A program made the translations under genes and the position numbers. Under the pieces are notes generated by a model, which searched no databases, was not told the origin of the DNA, and saw nothing but the letters and a program-made list of their open reading frames with translations. 49,175 bases of DNA from Chrysochromulina parva (Eukaryota > Haptophyta > Prymnesiales > Chrysochromulinaceae), in contig PJAB01000063.1 in NCBI GenBank assembly GCA_002887195.1, forward strand, positions 1 to 49,175, written 5' to 3'. Each line of letters starts with the position of its first letter. Position 1 is the stretch's first letter. Positions 38,885 through 48,695 of this stretch are shown here, one piece after another.

Positions 38885-41800
38885 GCCCTTCTTAGCCTTC
38901 GGATCCGGTGGCGGCTCGGGCGGTGGCGGTGGCGCGTAGCCGAGCGCAAGCACGACGGCCTCGAGGAGCTGCTCCTTGGTTGCAAACACCGTGGGCTGCT
39001 CGGGCATCACAATCACCGCGCCATCGGGCCGTTTCTCGCGCGAGAGGGCGGCAGCAATGCAACCGCTGATGTTCGCCGGATCGAGCGGGGCTGGCGGCGC
39101 CTCGGGCTCCACATACTCATCCTCCTCGGTGGGCACGTACTCCGTACCCGCCGCCTCAGCCGCCGCCATCGCATCAGCCACCCTGGCCTCGCGCGCCGCC
39201 TCTTGAGCGGCCCACGCCTCGTCGCGCAGCCGTCTGTCCTCAGCTGCCACCACCTCGGCGAGCAGCACTGCGGGCACCTGGTACGCGAAGGCGAGCTCCT
39301 TGGCGAGCTCAGCCGAGCGCGCGAGCGGCGCGGGCGTGAGCATGATGAGCGTGCGCTGCTTGGGCTCCACTGGCTCCGGAGGTGCCTCGAGCTCGCCCAC
39401 CGCCTCCGGCGCGGGCGGTGGAGGCTGGACCTCCCCCAGTTCGGCGGCCAAGGCGGCGGCTCTCCTCTCCTCGTACTCGTCGCTGATCGACTGCCAAAAG
39501 GGATCGCCCGGCTCACGCAGCGGCAGTAGCAGCGCGTCATTCTGCACGGTGGGCGCCGACGTGTCCTCACGCACCATGGCCTCGTACTGCAGGAAGGCGT
39601 GCTCCTTATCGTCCACCAACCCGTCAAAGTCGTACGAGTACACCTCGATCGGGTAGTCGGACGGGTTGGTCAGTCGGAAGAAGGCCGAGGCCGCGTCGGC
39701 ATGCGGCTGCACTGCGGGCACCATCACGCTGTCGGGCTGCGTGGCAACCTTGAGTTCCTTGCCCTGGCCAATGACGTTCAGGTAGACGGGCTTGTTGTTG
39801 TTGGCGACCTTGATCATGAGCCGCACGCCGAAGGGGCGTTCGGTGTTGGGCGAGAAGCGGATCTGCATCTGGAGGCGCGCGCCGGGCGCCAGGTTCCCCG
39901 AGTCGGGCAGGCACACGAAGCGGTCAAAGTCCTTGGCATTCTCGAGCGGCGGGTTGACCTTCCACTCGGCCACAACCTCCTTGGGGTTGTACAGCTCGAC
40001 CGTGGCTGTCAAGCACTGGCCGACGATGACGTTGCCATAGTCGATCGAGTTAGGCTCAACGCTGCTCACGGTGATCGACGTGGGCACAGTGACCTTGACC
40101 TCGGGGATCGTCACGTTCGCCTTGATGATGATGGCGACGGGCGGCCCAGGCTTGAGCTGCAGACGAAGCTCCTGGACCATGCGCCCGAGGCCCACCTTGG
40201 GCGCCTTCGAGGCGAAGGTGACCGTGAACTCGGCCGTCTCGGGGTCGGGCAGGCCAGGGAGCTTGACGAGCTTGTCGGGCTCGACGCGCAGGCCGTAGGG
40301 CGCGATCGCGTTCTTGTCAATGTCGAGCGACACGTAGTTCCAGCCCGCGTTGCGCAGCTTGAAGACCTTCTTCTTCTGCGTGCCCTTGATGACGTGGCCA
40401 AAGTCGAGCACGTACGTCGAGAGCACGAAGTCGGGCGGCACCGGCGGGAGCGGCTCGAGGGTGGGCGCGTACCGGCCCTTACCAGCCGAGGAGGCGCGGC
40501 TCGCGCCTGTGTTCGGTGGCATGAGGAGGCCGCCCTCGGCGCCGTGGCGCGAGAGCACATTGCTCGCATACGCCGACAGGAAGAGGCGCTCAGCCTCGAC
40601 ATCCACGTCCGAGTCATTGAAGGCGACGCGAAGGCCCGACATGCCGGAGCGCATCGACGCGCGCCCCGTCAACGGCGGTGACGCGATCGTGCCGGCCGTC
40701 TCGCCGAGCGTCGTGCCGAGCGGGCGCGGGGAGCCTGGCTCGTCCTCGTCCTCCTCGGCGTCCAGCTGCGCGCCCACCTGGGCGGCAACGACCTCTCCGC
40801 CCTCGCCAGCGCCAGCCGCGACTCGGACGTAGTCCACGCGCTTCGTCTTGGGTGGCTTGCACGCCTCCAGCAGCACGGCGACACCGAGCTCGGCCGCCGG
40901 CGCAGCGCCACCGGTCACATCGACCGCCTCCTCGCCACCCGTCAGGTGAGTGAAGGTGCCGTTGGCGGCCGCTGCGGTGGCGGTGCTGCCAAGTGTGGAG
41001 AGCACCGCGATGCGGAAGTCGTCGCGGCCGATGGTCGCGCCCTCGACGAGCTTGCCCCAGCTCTCGAGCAGCGACTTGAAGCCGGCGAAGCTGCCGCTCA
41101 GTTTGGTGCACACCTCGGCCGGCGTGAGCTCGGCGAGCGGCGCGTCCTCGGGCTCGAGAGGCACGCCCGCCTTCTCGGCCTCTTCCTTGGCCCTCTCGGC
41201 GGCGACCTTCGCCTCGGCCTCGACGAAGAACCCGGCGTACTTTTCCGAGCGATCACGCGGCAGGTTGAGGGAGATGCGCGGGTAAATGCCCTCGACGGTG
41301 ACCACGACCTCCTCGGGTGGGAAGTGGGCGATGTTGAGGAAGAAAGACTCGGTCAGCTTGGTCGGCAGCCCGGCCAGGCAGCGCACGAGGATCCTGAGCT
41401 TCTCGCCGGGCTTGATGTCGGCCTTCTCGGGAAGCACCTCGACCACGTTCTTGCGCGAGAGCACTGACTTGTCGAGGGTCATCGAGAAGAGCACCTTGCC
41501 CGTGTTCTGCAAAAAGAGCTCGCGCTCCTCGACGCGCTCGTAGGACTGCATGCCAAAATCGACGCGCGACTCTGACAGCGAGTACTTGATCTCGGAGGTG
41601 TCGCCCGAGAGCGGCAGCTCGTACGTGGGGCCGCCCACGACCTCGCACAACGCGATGGCGCGCGCCTTGGCGAAGCTGCCGCCCTTGAAGAGCAGCTCGA
41701 TCGTCTCGTTCGCACCTGCCTCGAGGTAGCCGCGGATGGGAAGGATGTCGAATGCGAGGTGCGGCTCGGACGGGTTCGACACGCCCTCGCCCTGCGCAAA

Positions 41801-44800
41801 GGTCCACGCGTAGTACGCACCCACCTTGGACGTGTTGGTGAGCTGCATCACCTGCTTGGCGGGCGACTCGTTGAGCAGGCAGCCAAAGGCGCCCTCGGTG
41901 AGGCTCATGGCCAGGTTGGGGAAGTGCGTCTGTGCCTGCAGGCTGACGAAGACCTTCTGCGGGTGCTCCTTGAACTCCAGCTGCAGCCGCGTGTCCGTGA
42001 AGGCGCGCGAGACGAGATCGCCGGGGTAGTTCGGGTCGTAGGAGATGATGACATTGCCCACGTCGTCGGGGGCGAGGAAGATCTCCGACTTGGACGCCGA
42101 GAAGGGGGGCGGCGTCTTGAGCAGCATCGTGAGCGCGAGGGGAGAGGTGTTCTTCAGGCTGAGGCGCCTCGTCTGCGCGGGCACCGGCGCGGCCTCGTCG
42201 CCCGGCTTGTAGGAGTACCCGTACTCGAGGACGGAGGGGGTCGCCTCGACGAGCGGCTCGATGAAGGTGCACGAGGCCGCCGTCTCGTACAGAGGCTCGG
42301 GCTTGCCCTGGCCGCCCTGCACCTGGGCCGCGCACACAAACTTCTCCATGCGCTCGCCCGCAGTCTTCGAGAGCGCCTGGACTGTGAAGACGCACGAGGC
42401 ACCCGGCTCGATGATCGCCTTATCAGGCGTGATGCTGAAGGCGGGAATGGGCATCTTCACCTCGGCATCGGGGTTCTTCTTGTCCTTGGGCGGTGGGATG
42501 GTCACCTGGTTGACCCACGTGAGCACCTGCGGCCGGCGGCCCTTGTTCTCGAGCGTGAACTCCTCCTTGAGGATGCGCGAAGAAAAGCACTCCCCAAAGG
42601 AGATGCTCGCCATGTTGCGCGACGCCGAGATCGTTGCGCCAATGCCCGTCGCCACGAGCGGGACCACGACCTCCGGCGCGTACTTGATTTGCAGGATCAG
42701 GTCGTTGGTCGTCTTGACGGTGTCGTCCGTGTGTGCGGTGAGCACGAGCTCGCGCTTCTCGCCGGGCGCCATGATGAACTCCTTCTCGGTGAGTGCGAAG
42801 GGACCATCACTCCGGCGGAGCAATGCCTTGAAGACGGCGGGGATGAGCGACTGGTTGTCGAGGCCGAGGCTGCGAGGCACGTCGGTGAGCACGGGCGCCT
42901 TGCCCCAGTCGAGCTTGGGCTGTGCGAGCACCACCTTGGGCCCGATGGATGTCGCATTGAGCTCCACCTGGAAGGCCGCCTCCTCGAGGCCCACGATGCG
43001 CACGTAGAGCGGCAGCGACATCGGGCCGAGCCGGCGCGTGGTGAATCTGACAACCACGTCCACCTTCCCCTTGGCCGCGATCTGGCCATTGTGCGGCGTC
43101 ACCTCATGCTCGCCAATCGCCTTGAGCATCGGCGCCTCGTCGATGACCTCAAACTTGGCAGGCAGGTGCGACGGGTTGAAGATGGTGAGCGGCAGCGAGT
43201 AGGTGTGGTTGATGAAGGCGTCGCCGTAATCGAGCGCATCGGCCGAGGGCTTGATGCCGGGCGCGAGGCACATGGCCGTGATGGGGAGCGAGAGCAGCGA
43301 ATCGCCCACCGCCTCGACGTCGACGAGCATCGACAGATTGTACTTGGAGACCGCCGTGGCGATGAAGTTGAGGCGGAGCTGCTGCTCTCCATGCGGCAAG
43401 ATGATGCCCGCGCTCGGCTGCACATCGAACTGATCGTGCTCCTCCCCGTGCTCATTCGGGATGCGCAGCCGGAAGCGCATCGGGATCTCGGAGGTGTTGG
43501 TCAGCGTGAAGTCCACGCTGTTCAGGAAGCCGAGCGACACATCACCAAAGTGGATGCCCTCTTTGGCCGAGTCGTCGAAGTGGAACGACGGCGCGACCAC
43601 GCGCCCTTTGAGGACGAGCGGCAGCGGGTCGGGCTGCCCGTGCAGCTTCCACACGAAGGTCTCATTGAGCTCGCCCAGCAGATCGGAGAGGAATCGCACC
43701 TCGACCATCTGCTGCTGGCGCGAGCGCAGGTGGCCCGCGGTGGGCGAGAAGGAGAAGCGCGAGGCGAAGAGAGAGTCGTTGGGCGTGAGGCTGTAGTCGC
43801 AGTCGATATCACCATGGTTCTCGAGGACCACCTCGTACTTGTGCTCCGAGTTGACGTACACGTCGCCGATGTCGAGCGAATCGTACAGCCACAGCGCCTT
43901 CGGGCCGAGGCCACGCCCTTGGAGCGTGAGCGGCAGGCGCGTCTCGCGGCCGGTGATCTCGCAGTAAGCGGTCACGGCAGCCTCACCCGCGTTCTGCGGG
44001 CGGAAGGCGATGGTAAGCTCGCAGTACGAGTTGGGGAAGATCTCGCCCTCGAGCGGCTCGACTGCGAAGATGGCGTCCGCAAAAGGGAGCGGGTCCTCCT
44101 CGACGAGCCGCCGCTGCGTGCGCAGCGCGTGAGCGGGCATCGAGCCAGCTGCGTCGTCGAGGGCGATGAGGCCGTCAGTGCGCCGCTGCTCGTCCTCGGC
44201 AGCGGAGCGCAGAGCCTTCCACGAGAAGTGGACCTTCACGTCGCTCCGATTGTGCAGCTTGAGCGTTGTCTGCGAGAGCAGCGAGATGTAGCACGGCTCG
44301 AGCACGAGCAGAGAGCGCTCGAGGCCCACCTCGACGTCGCTCGAGGCGCCTGCGAGACGCGCGAAGCAGCGCTCGCCCGAGTCGTACTCGATCAGGAGCT
44401 CCTCGGCGTACTCGCCGCAAAGCTCCGGCTTGAAGTCGAAGGTGAGCTGCATCGCCCCGCCCGCCTTGAGGGCGCCATCGGACGGCGTCACTGAAAAGGG
44501 CGCCGGCACCGAAAGCACGAAGCGACCATCCGCCTTTCCTGTGTTCCGCAGCAGGAAGGCTTCGGATGCGTTCGCGCGCACCGGCTGCAGCCCAAAGTCG
44601 ACGCCGTCGGGAAATTCGAAGCACGGCCGCGGGCCGCGCGCAGAGATCATCACGACGAACTTTTCGCGCTCCGAGAGGCACACGAGCTCGCACGCGTGGT
44701 CGTGCTCAGCACGCGGCGTGAAGATGATCTGATAAGCGACCTCCATGCCGGGCGCCACCTTGCTGCCACCCGCGGCGGTGCCTTTGGGCGGCACCACTTC

Positions 44801-45181
44801 GAAGTGCACCGAATCGACCTTGAGCACTTTGAGACGCCGGTTGACATTGTCGTTGTTGCGGAAGCGCAGGGTGGCTGTGTACTTGCTGTGCGCCTCAAAC
44901 GCGTCAAAGACGACCTCGGGCGGGCTCGGCTGGAAGATCGGCTCGTCGAGCGGTACGACCGAGTCCACATTGTGTGTGAACTCCGACATGTTGAGCAGCG
45001 CGACGACGCGAGGCCGCTGCAGCGCCGCCGCCGGCTTGGCCAGGCCATGAAGCTCGGCCGAGAGCTCGCTGGGCGTCCGCTTCGGCTCCGCAGGAAGATC
45101 GGCCGACAGCTTCGCATAGCGAAGATGCGACGGCAGCGTGCGCATGGTGGGTGCGTCCTTGGACCTGATGCCTGCGGGCAT
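30611..45181 (-). CDS. HYDIN: HYDIN homologue, axonemal central-pair C2 projection protein
   Basis: About 4,856 residues in a single uninterrupted frame, close to animal HYDIN length. It is built from many MSP/ASH immunoglobulin-like domains, seen as repeated phi-x-FG starts: VDFGLQPV, LDYGDAFI, IHFGDVSLG, VDFGMQSYE, LDFGHVIK, IDYGNVIVG, LDFGSFKV, LSFGDVDVG, HDFGPLQIG, VDFGQVHVN. Near residues 1940-2100 (38940-39360) lies the adenylate-kinase-like insert typical of HYDIN (RTLIMLTPAPLARSAEL to QLLEAVVLALGYAP), but the Walker A motif is missing. Proline/lysine linkers (PPAKGGKGAP) recur between domains. The C-terminus (PRPQGPILIKAG, KNVF, LYYLMGEP) also fits HYDIN. HYDIN builds the C2b projection of the central pair and is needed for normal ciliary beating. 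The start is ATG 45181. ATG 45145 has a better context (CACCATGCG). Confidence 0.93.
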
Positions 45182-45277
45182 CGCTGATGCGCAACGCCGA
45201 TTGGCCGGTGTCGACCACCTCCCTGCCGGCGGCAAGTGAGTCGTCGCACTTGCACAACGACTGCGGAGCGATCCGCG
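45182..45277. promoter_or_regulatory. 96-bp shared region between HYDIN and a small divergent gene
   Basis: Only 96 bp separate the two likely starts. ATTGG (an inverted CCAAT box) lies at 45200-45204. No TATA box. Such close divergence suggests shared control of the two genes. I could not recognise an RFX X-box. Confidence 0.4.
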
Positions 45278-45784
45278 ATGAAAACTGTCATCTCATCGAC
45301 CCTGAGCGCAGAGGCGACTCGTTTCTTTCAGCATGGTACTGCGTCCCGTCCTTCGCGATCCGATGCGGCGAGGCTCGCAACGACCATGCTTCGCGGTCGC
45401 CACACCCCTCACCGCCCGCCCGCGCGCCGCCTCTGTGCACTGCAGGAGTCGGCCGCGATCCGCTGCAACTACCCAGAGACGTACGCCTACCTCAAGGCGA
45501 AGAGAGACCGGCACCCGATCGAGGATGCGCTTGAGGACTACACGCAGTGGACGGTCATGGGTGAGCCCCTACACCCCAAGATTACGCCCATTCCCAAGCC
45601 GGGCCAGCCCAAGCCAGTGGAGGCATCTTCGGCGATCAAGAAGGAGGAGACGGAGGAGGAGTACATTCGGCGGAGGTGTGAGGAGTTCATGCACAAGTCC
45701 CTGTCGTCGCGCCGCGGCCCGGGGGGCAAAATGTTCACCATCGGCGGAGGCGGCGACGCTGGCGTCGCTTACCAGGTCATCTAA
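45278..45784 (+). CDS. small soluble protein divergent from HYDIN, unrecognised
   Basis: 168 residues from the ATG at 45278. The first ~56 residues are Arg/Ser/Thr-rich and poor in acids, and could be presequence or wrongly included intron: GTGCACTGCAG at 45435-45445 matches the gCAG acceptors of the other introns here and is in phase. From CNYPETYAYLKAKRDRHP onward the chain looks like real protein, with WTVMGEPLHPKITPIPKPGQ, a helical EETEEEYIRRRCEEFMHKS and a Gly-rich end (KMFTIGGGGDAGVAYQVI). No known domain. Position next to HYDIN makes a ciliary role plausible but unproven. Confidence 0.6.
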   Translation: MKTVISSTLSAEATRFFQHGTASRPSRSDAARLATTMLRGRHTPHRPPARRLCALQESAAIRCNYPETYAYLKAKRDRHPIEDALEDYTQWTVMGEPLHPKITPIPKPGQPKPVEASSAIKKEETEEEYIRRRCEEFMHKSLSSRRGPGGKMFTIGGGGDAGVAYQVI

Positions 45785-46089
45785 TCTCCTGCGCCTGCCA
45801 CCGCACCGGTGTGCAGATTTCCACATCACGCCGTTCTAGAGAGTCCGGATTGTGCTTATGGCGCCGCGTTTTTCCAATTGCGGATTATAGGAATGTTTCC
45901 GAGGTCGACCCGCGCGCAGCCCTCGATGGCACCTCCTGGGATTAATGTATAATGAACGACTTTGCATCAAAAACAGGCCCGCCCGGGGACAGACCCCCGT
46001 CCGCGTGCACCGTGGACGGGATTGATATCAAAATACTGGGGGCTCTTGCTGCCTCGTCCACGGTGTCAATCATTGCTCGCACTACATGT
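45785..46089. other. convergent intergenic region with an inverted repeat
   Basis: This lies between the stops of the small HYDIN neighbour and the SRPBCC gene. It contains the inverted repeat CACCGTGGACG (46008-46018) and CGTCCACGGTG (46055-46065), and GATATC at 46024-46029. No gene seen. Confidence 0.5.
46008..46065. repeat. 11-bp inverted repeat with 36-bp loop
   Basis: The arms CACCGTGGACG and CGTCCACGGTG are exact reverse complements in the 3' flanks of two convergent genes. Could be a transcript-end hairpin. Function unknown. Confidence 0.7.
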
Positions 46090-46839
46090 CTATATGTCGC
46101 AGCTTGTTTCCAGAGCCTTCAACCATCGCGTCGCTTTGTCCAAACCAAGCCGCGACACCAGACGAACGACAAAGCCCGGGACACGCTTGCTCAGCTTGAC
46201 CGAGACGCAAAACCACACGCGAACGACCTCGGGGCGGTCGTCAAGCTGCTGCACGTGCCAGTAGCCCGTCGAATCGGATAAGACCCAGCTTTGCCGATCG
46301 AGCTGCCACATTGCAAAGCGCTGCGCATTGTCCACGGTAAAGCGCACATCGAGCTTCAGTCGGATGCGGCTCACCAGGAAGCTATAGCGGCACACGCTCG
46401 TGCCAGGCGCGGGTGGACCGTCCTCTGGCCCTTCGTACAGCTCCGCAGTTCGCACCGTCGAAATGAGCTCGCTGTACCTGTCAAAGGCACTGACGGCGCG
46501 CCACACCTCGTCTGCGTTCGCCCGTACCTCGCAAACTGCAAAGCCCGAACCGATGCCACCCTCGCTAGGAGGCTGCTGCCAGCGTAACCGCTCACCACTG
46601 AGCAACTTCTGGTGCTCTTCCTCGGTCAAAAGCGGCAGCGATGGCACTACCATGGCCCCTTCAGCGGCTGTCCTGACCGATGGCGATGTCAAACCGAACC
46701 CAGAGCTCTGGAGGGGAAACGCGAGAACGCGCTCCGTGACCGCGCTTGCAATCGGTTCAAGCGCCCTCGGGCAGGCGACACGAGCGTGTAAATGCAGACC
46801 GACACTGATCGCCGCGAACAGCGCGGGTCCGAGCGGCAT
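46090..46839 (-). CDS. SRPBCC/START-like (polyketide cyclase/Coq10 type) protein
   Basis: 249 residues from the ATG at 46839. An in-frame GTG farther up at 46875 is not used in eukaryotes as a rule. The N-terminus is hydrophobic (PLGPALFAAISVGLHLHARVA), consistent with a signal or organelle-targeting sequence. From about residue 95 there is an SRPBCC pattern: AVCEVRANADEVWRAVSAFD, RYSELISTVRTAELYEG, then the strands LVSRIRLKLDVRFTVDN, STGYWHVQQL and VVRVWFCVSVKLSKRVPGFV, and a last helix. These domains have a deep hydrophobic pocket for lipids, quinones or pigments, and plastid and cyanobacterial relatives of this layout are common. Ligand unknown. Its upstream DNA holds copy 2 of the dispersed core element. 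Confidence 0.75.
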   Translation of the reverse strand: MPLGPALFAAISVGLHLHARVACPRALEPIASAVTERVLAFPLQSSGFGLTSPSVRTAAEGAMVVPSLPLLTEEEHQKLLSGERLRWQQPPSEGGIGSGFAVCEVRANADEVWRAVSAFDRYSELISTVRTAELYEGPEDGPPAPGTSVCRYSFLVSRIRLKLDVRFTVDNAQRFAMWQLDRQSWVLSDSTGYWHVQQLDDRPEVVRVWFCVSVKLSKRVPGFVVRLVSRLGLDKATRWLKALETSCDI

Positions 46840-46902
46840 GATCTCAGGAGGCTCACTCACGCGGCGGTCCGCCACGCGGCGAGACTTAGGAAGTTCCTAC
46901 AC

Positions 46903-47022
46903 AAAGTCAAGTCAAGTCAAGTTCAAGTTCAAGTTCAAGTTCAAGTTCGATAGGCTTCCGTATGGTTGTCTGTGAATTGTAGTAACTGAACAGAACTGAA
47001 CTGAACTGAACTGACTTGACTT
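46903..47022 (-). repeat. dispersed core element (copy 2, inverted) flanked by pentamer/hexamer arrays
   Basis: The core at 46946-46988, read on the minus strand, is CAGTTACTACA, then ATTC, then ACAGACAACC and ACGGAAGCCTATCGAA. It is flanked on one side by CAAGT and TTCAAG units and on the other by CTGAA and CTTGA units. Apart from a short variable spacer and a TA/AT swap, the core equals copy 1 at 10531-10575. It lies about 110 bp upstream of the SRPBCC start. Confidence 0.85.
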
Positions 47023-47071
47023 ACAAAAGACTTACATGTAAAGTAGCCACGAACCCTCCCCGAACACCGCA

Positions 47072-48427
47072 CTAGTGCTTCACAGTCGAGCTCGCATAAA
47101 GCGCCGACGACCGGCGCCGCGCCTCGCGCTCGCCAGCCCGGCACGCCGTCGAGGCACGCGTCGCCTGCGGCAGCAGGTGAAAGGAGGCCTCGGTGGTGCC
47201 TACATCACGGCAGTCGTTCGGCCCCACGTCACCAACGAATTGCGATGACGTGTGGGTGCCGCCGTAGCGCGTCGCCCGCCCGCCGCTCAGCCCCTGCGCC
47301 ACATATCCAAACGTGGACCCTGCGTTGACCATCACTTCTCGCGCCCGCCCCATGAGCCACATGTCCGCGAGCGCCGCGTCTGATCCCGCCTTCGATTCAG
47401 CCTGCGCCTCGAGCGTGCGACCGAACCACACGAGCGCAAGGCCGCTTTCGCTCAGCGACTGCTTGAGCATGCGGCGATTGGCTCCAAAGAGCGTGGCGAG
47501 AAAAAGAGTCGAGGCATTGTTCGCTGCAAGCCGTTCACGTGCGCACCGAGCGACGTTCTCCATCTGCTTGGCCTTGAGCGGCATGCGCACGTGCATGGCG
47601 ACGAATGGGGCGACGTCCAATCGATGACGCGTGGCGAATCCACTCAGCTCCGCAAGCAGCTCAGGCCGCGGCACCCACATCGAGCGGATCGCGGGCGTCC
47701 ACAGGCTCCTCTCGCCGACGCCGCCACCGCTGCTGCTCTCCTCGCTCCCGGCGCCCAGTAGCTCTGCCATCGCCTCGACATGCAGTGCGTGGTGCGGGTT
47801 GAGCAGCAGCAGCGGCGCAAAGTACTGGTTCGACCAGATGCGCCACACGCGCGACGGCGGCCATGAGCGCAAGTTGGCGCGGCACAAGTCTGCGAAGGCA
47901 CTCTGGTCGTCATGGGCAGCCCAGCTGTCCGTCATCCCACCCAACTGAGCAGCTTCGGCCATGTGCGGCGCCCAGCCGTTACTCTCGAGGATCAAATCGC
48001 GCATGGGCGAGCCGAAACTTTGCGACGGTGCCGAAAAGTTCTCGAGCAGTAAAACACGGCGCGATACCACGGCCGTGATGGCAGCGGATACAAGCGACAG
48101 CGCAACGTTGCCCAAGCCAGGCAACGGGCGCATGAGCTTTGCGTTGCCACTGGTCATGAAGGCATCCCAGTGCTCGCCATCGAGTGGACGGCGTCTTGAC
48201 GGCGGGGTTCCACGGTAGCACTGACCTCGCAGATCATGCATGCCGCTCGCATCACAGACAGTGAGCTTATCGCCTGGGCGCAGCACTAAGAAGCGTGGCG
48301 CACGCGGCGGCGTTTTGCCTGCTGCTAAGTTGACGAGCAACTGCCGTTGCCATTCGATGTGACGGTGCCACCGTGCGGTCCACGTTGCCGTGGTGTTTTC
48401 ACCCCCACGCGTACCACCTCTTCGCAT
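47072..48427 (-). CDS. fucosyltransferase-like glycosyltransferase (GT37/O-FucT superfamily)
   Basis: 451 residues from the ATG at 48427. Motifs in order: PGLGNVALSLVSAAITAVVS followed by RRVLLLENF, the nucleotide-sugar end of the fold as in plant FUT1 (GLGNR...L.SAFLYALLTDR); VWRIWSNQYFAPLLLLNP; VAMHVRMPLKAKQ, the place of the conserved basic HxR/VQVR motif that binds GDP-fucose; and MWLMGRAREVMVNAGSTFGY followed by VAQGL, the C-terminal STFGY...GL motif of GT37. The family transfers fucose from GDP-fucose to wall or glycoprotein glycans in the Golgi. No N-terminal membrane anchor is present from this ATG, so an upstream exon is likely missing. Acceptor unknown. Confidence 0.78.
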   Translation of the reverse strand: MRRGGTRGGENTTATWTARWHRHIEWQRQLLVNLAAGKTPPRAPRFLVLRPGDKLTVCDASGMHDLRGQCYRGTPPSRRRPLDGEHWDAFMTSGNAKLMRPLPGLGNVALSLVSAAITAVVSRRVLLLENFSAPSQSFGSPMRDLILESNGWAPHMAEAAQLGGMTDSWAAHDDQSAFADLCRANLRSWPPSRVWRIWSNQYFAPLLLLNPHHALHVEAMAELLGAGSEESSSGGGVGERSLWTPAIRSMWVPRPELLAELSGFATRHRLDVAPFVAMHVRMPLKAKQMENVARCARERLAANNASTLFLATLFGANRRMLKQSLSESGLALVWFGRTLEAQAESKAGSDAALADMWLMGRAREVMVNAGSTFGYVAQGLSGGRATRYGGTHTSSQFVGDVGPNDCRDVGTTEASFHLLPQATRASTACRAGEREARRRSSALYASSTVKH

Positions 48428-48695
48428 CCAGAAGCACGCACACACTTCCGCGTACAAGTAGGATTCCTACGTGTTGAGGCTGAGGGGCACCTGAGCGAAA
48501 TGGCTTTCCGTGAAGAAAGGTTCGAAAAACCTCACAAACCCGCGTGGCATACAGTCACATGTACGTGTAATGACGATTGACCCTTTGAGATAAAAAACAA
48601 ACTTTTCGACTGACCGTGAATTTGAATCACAAGGACCATTGAGGCTCCCTAATCGAGAACGAGATAAAAACAGGTCCAGAAAAGGAAATAAAGGA
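48428..48695. other. intergenic region between divergent fucosyltransferase and right-edge genes
   Basis: 268 bp, AT-richer towards 48600-48690 (GAGATAAAAA runs). It may contain an unseen first exon of the fucosyltransferase and the promoter of the edge gene. No repeat seen. Confidence 0.35.

Noticed and set aside
36512..39529. 1,005-codon plus-strand ORF antisense to HYDIN (also 41759-44494, 31625-32776, 32840-34036)
   Set aside because: Long antisense frames are expected opposite GC-rich coding DNA with G/C third positions. The products are Arg/Leu/His-rich with no domain, and the sense strand has clear MSP repeats.
46903..47022. CRISPR array
   Set aside because: Repeat units of five to six bases without spacers, in a eukaryotic genome. 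These are microsatellites.
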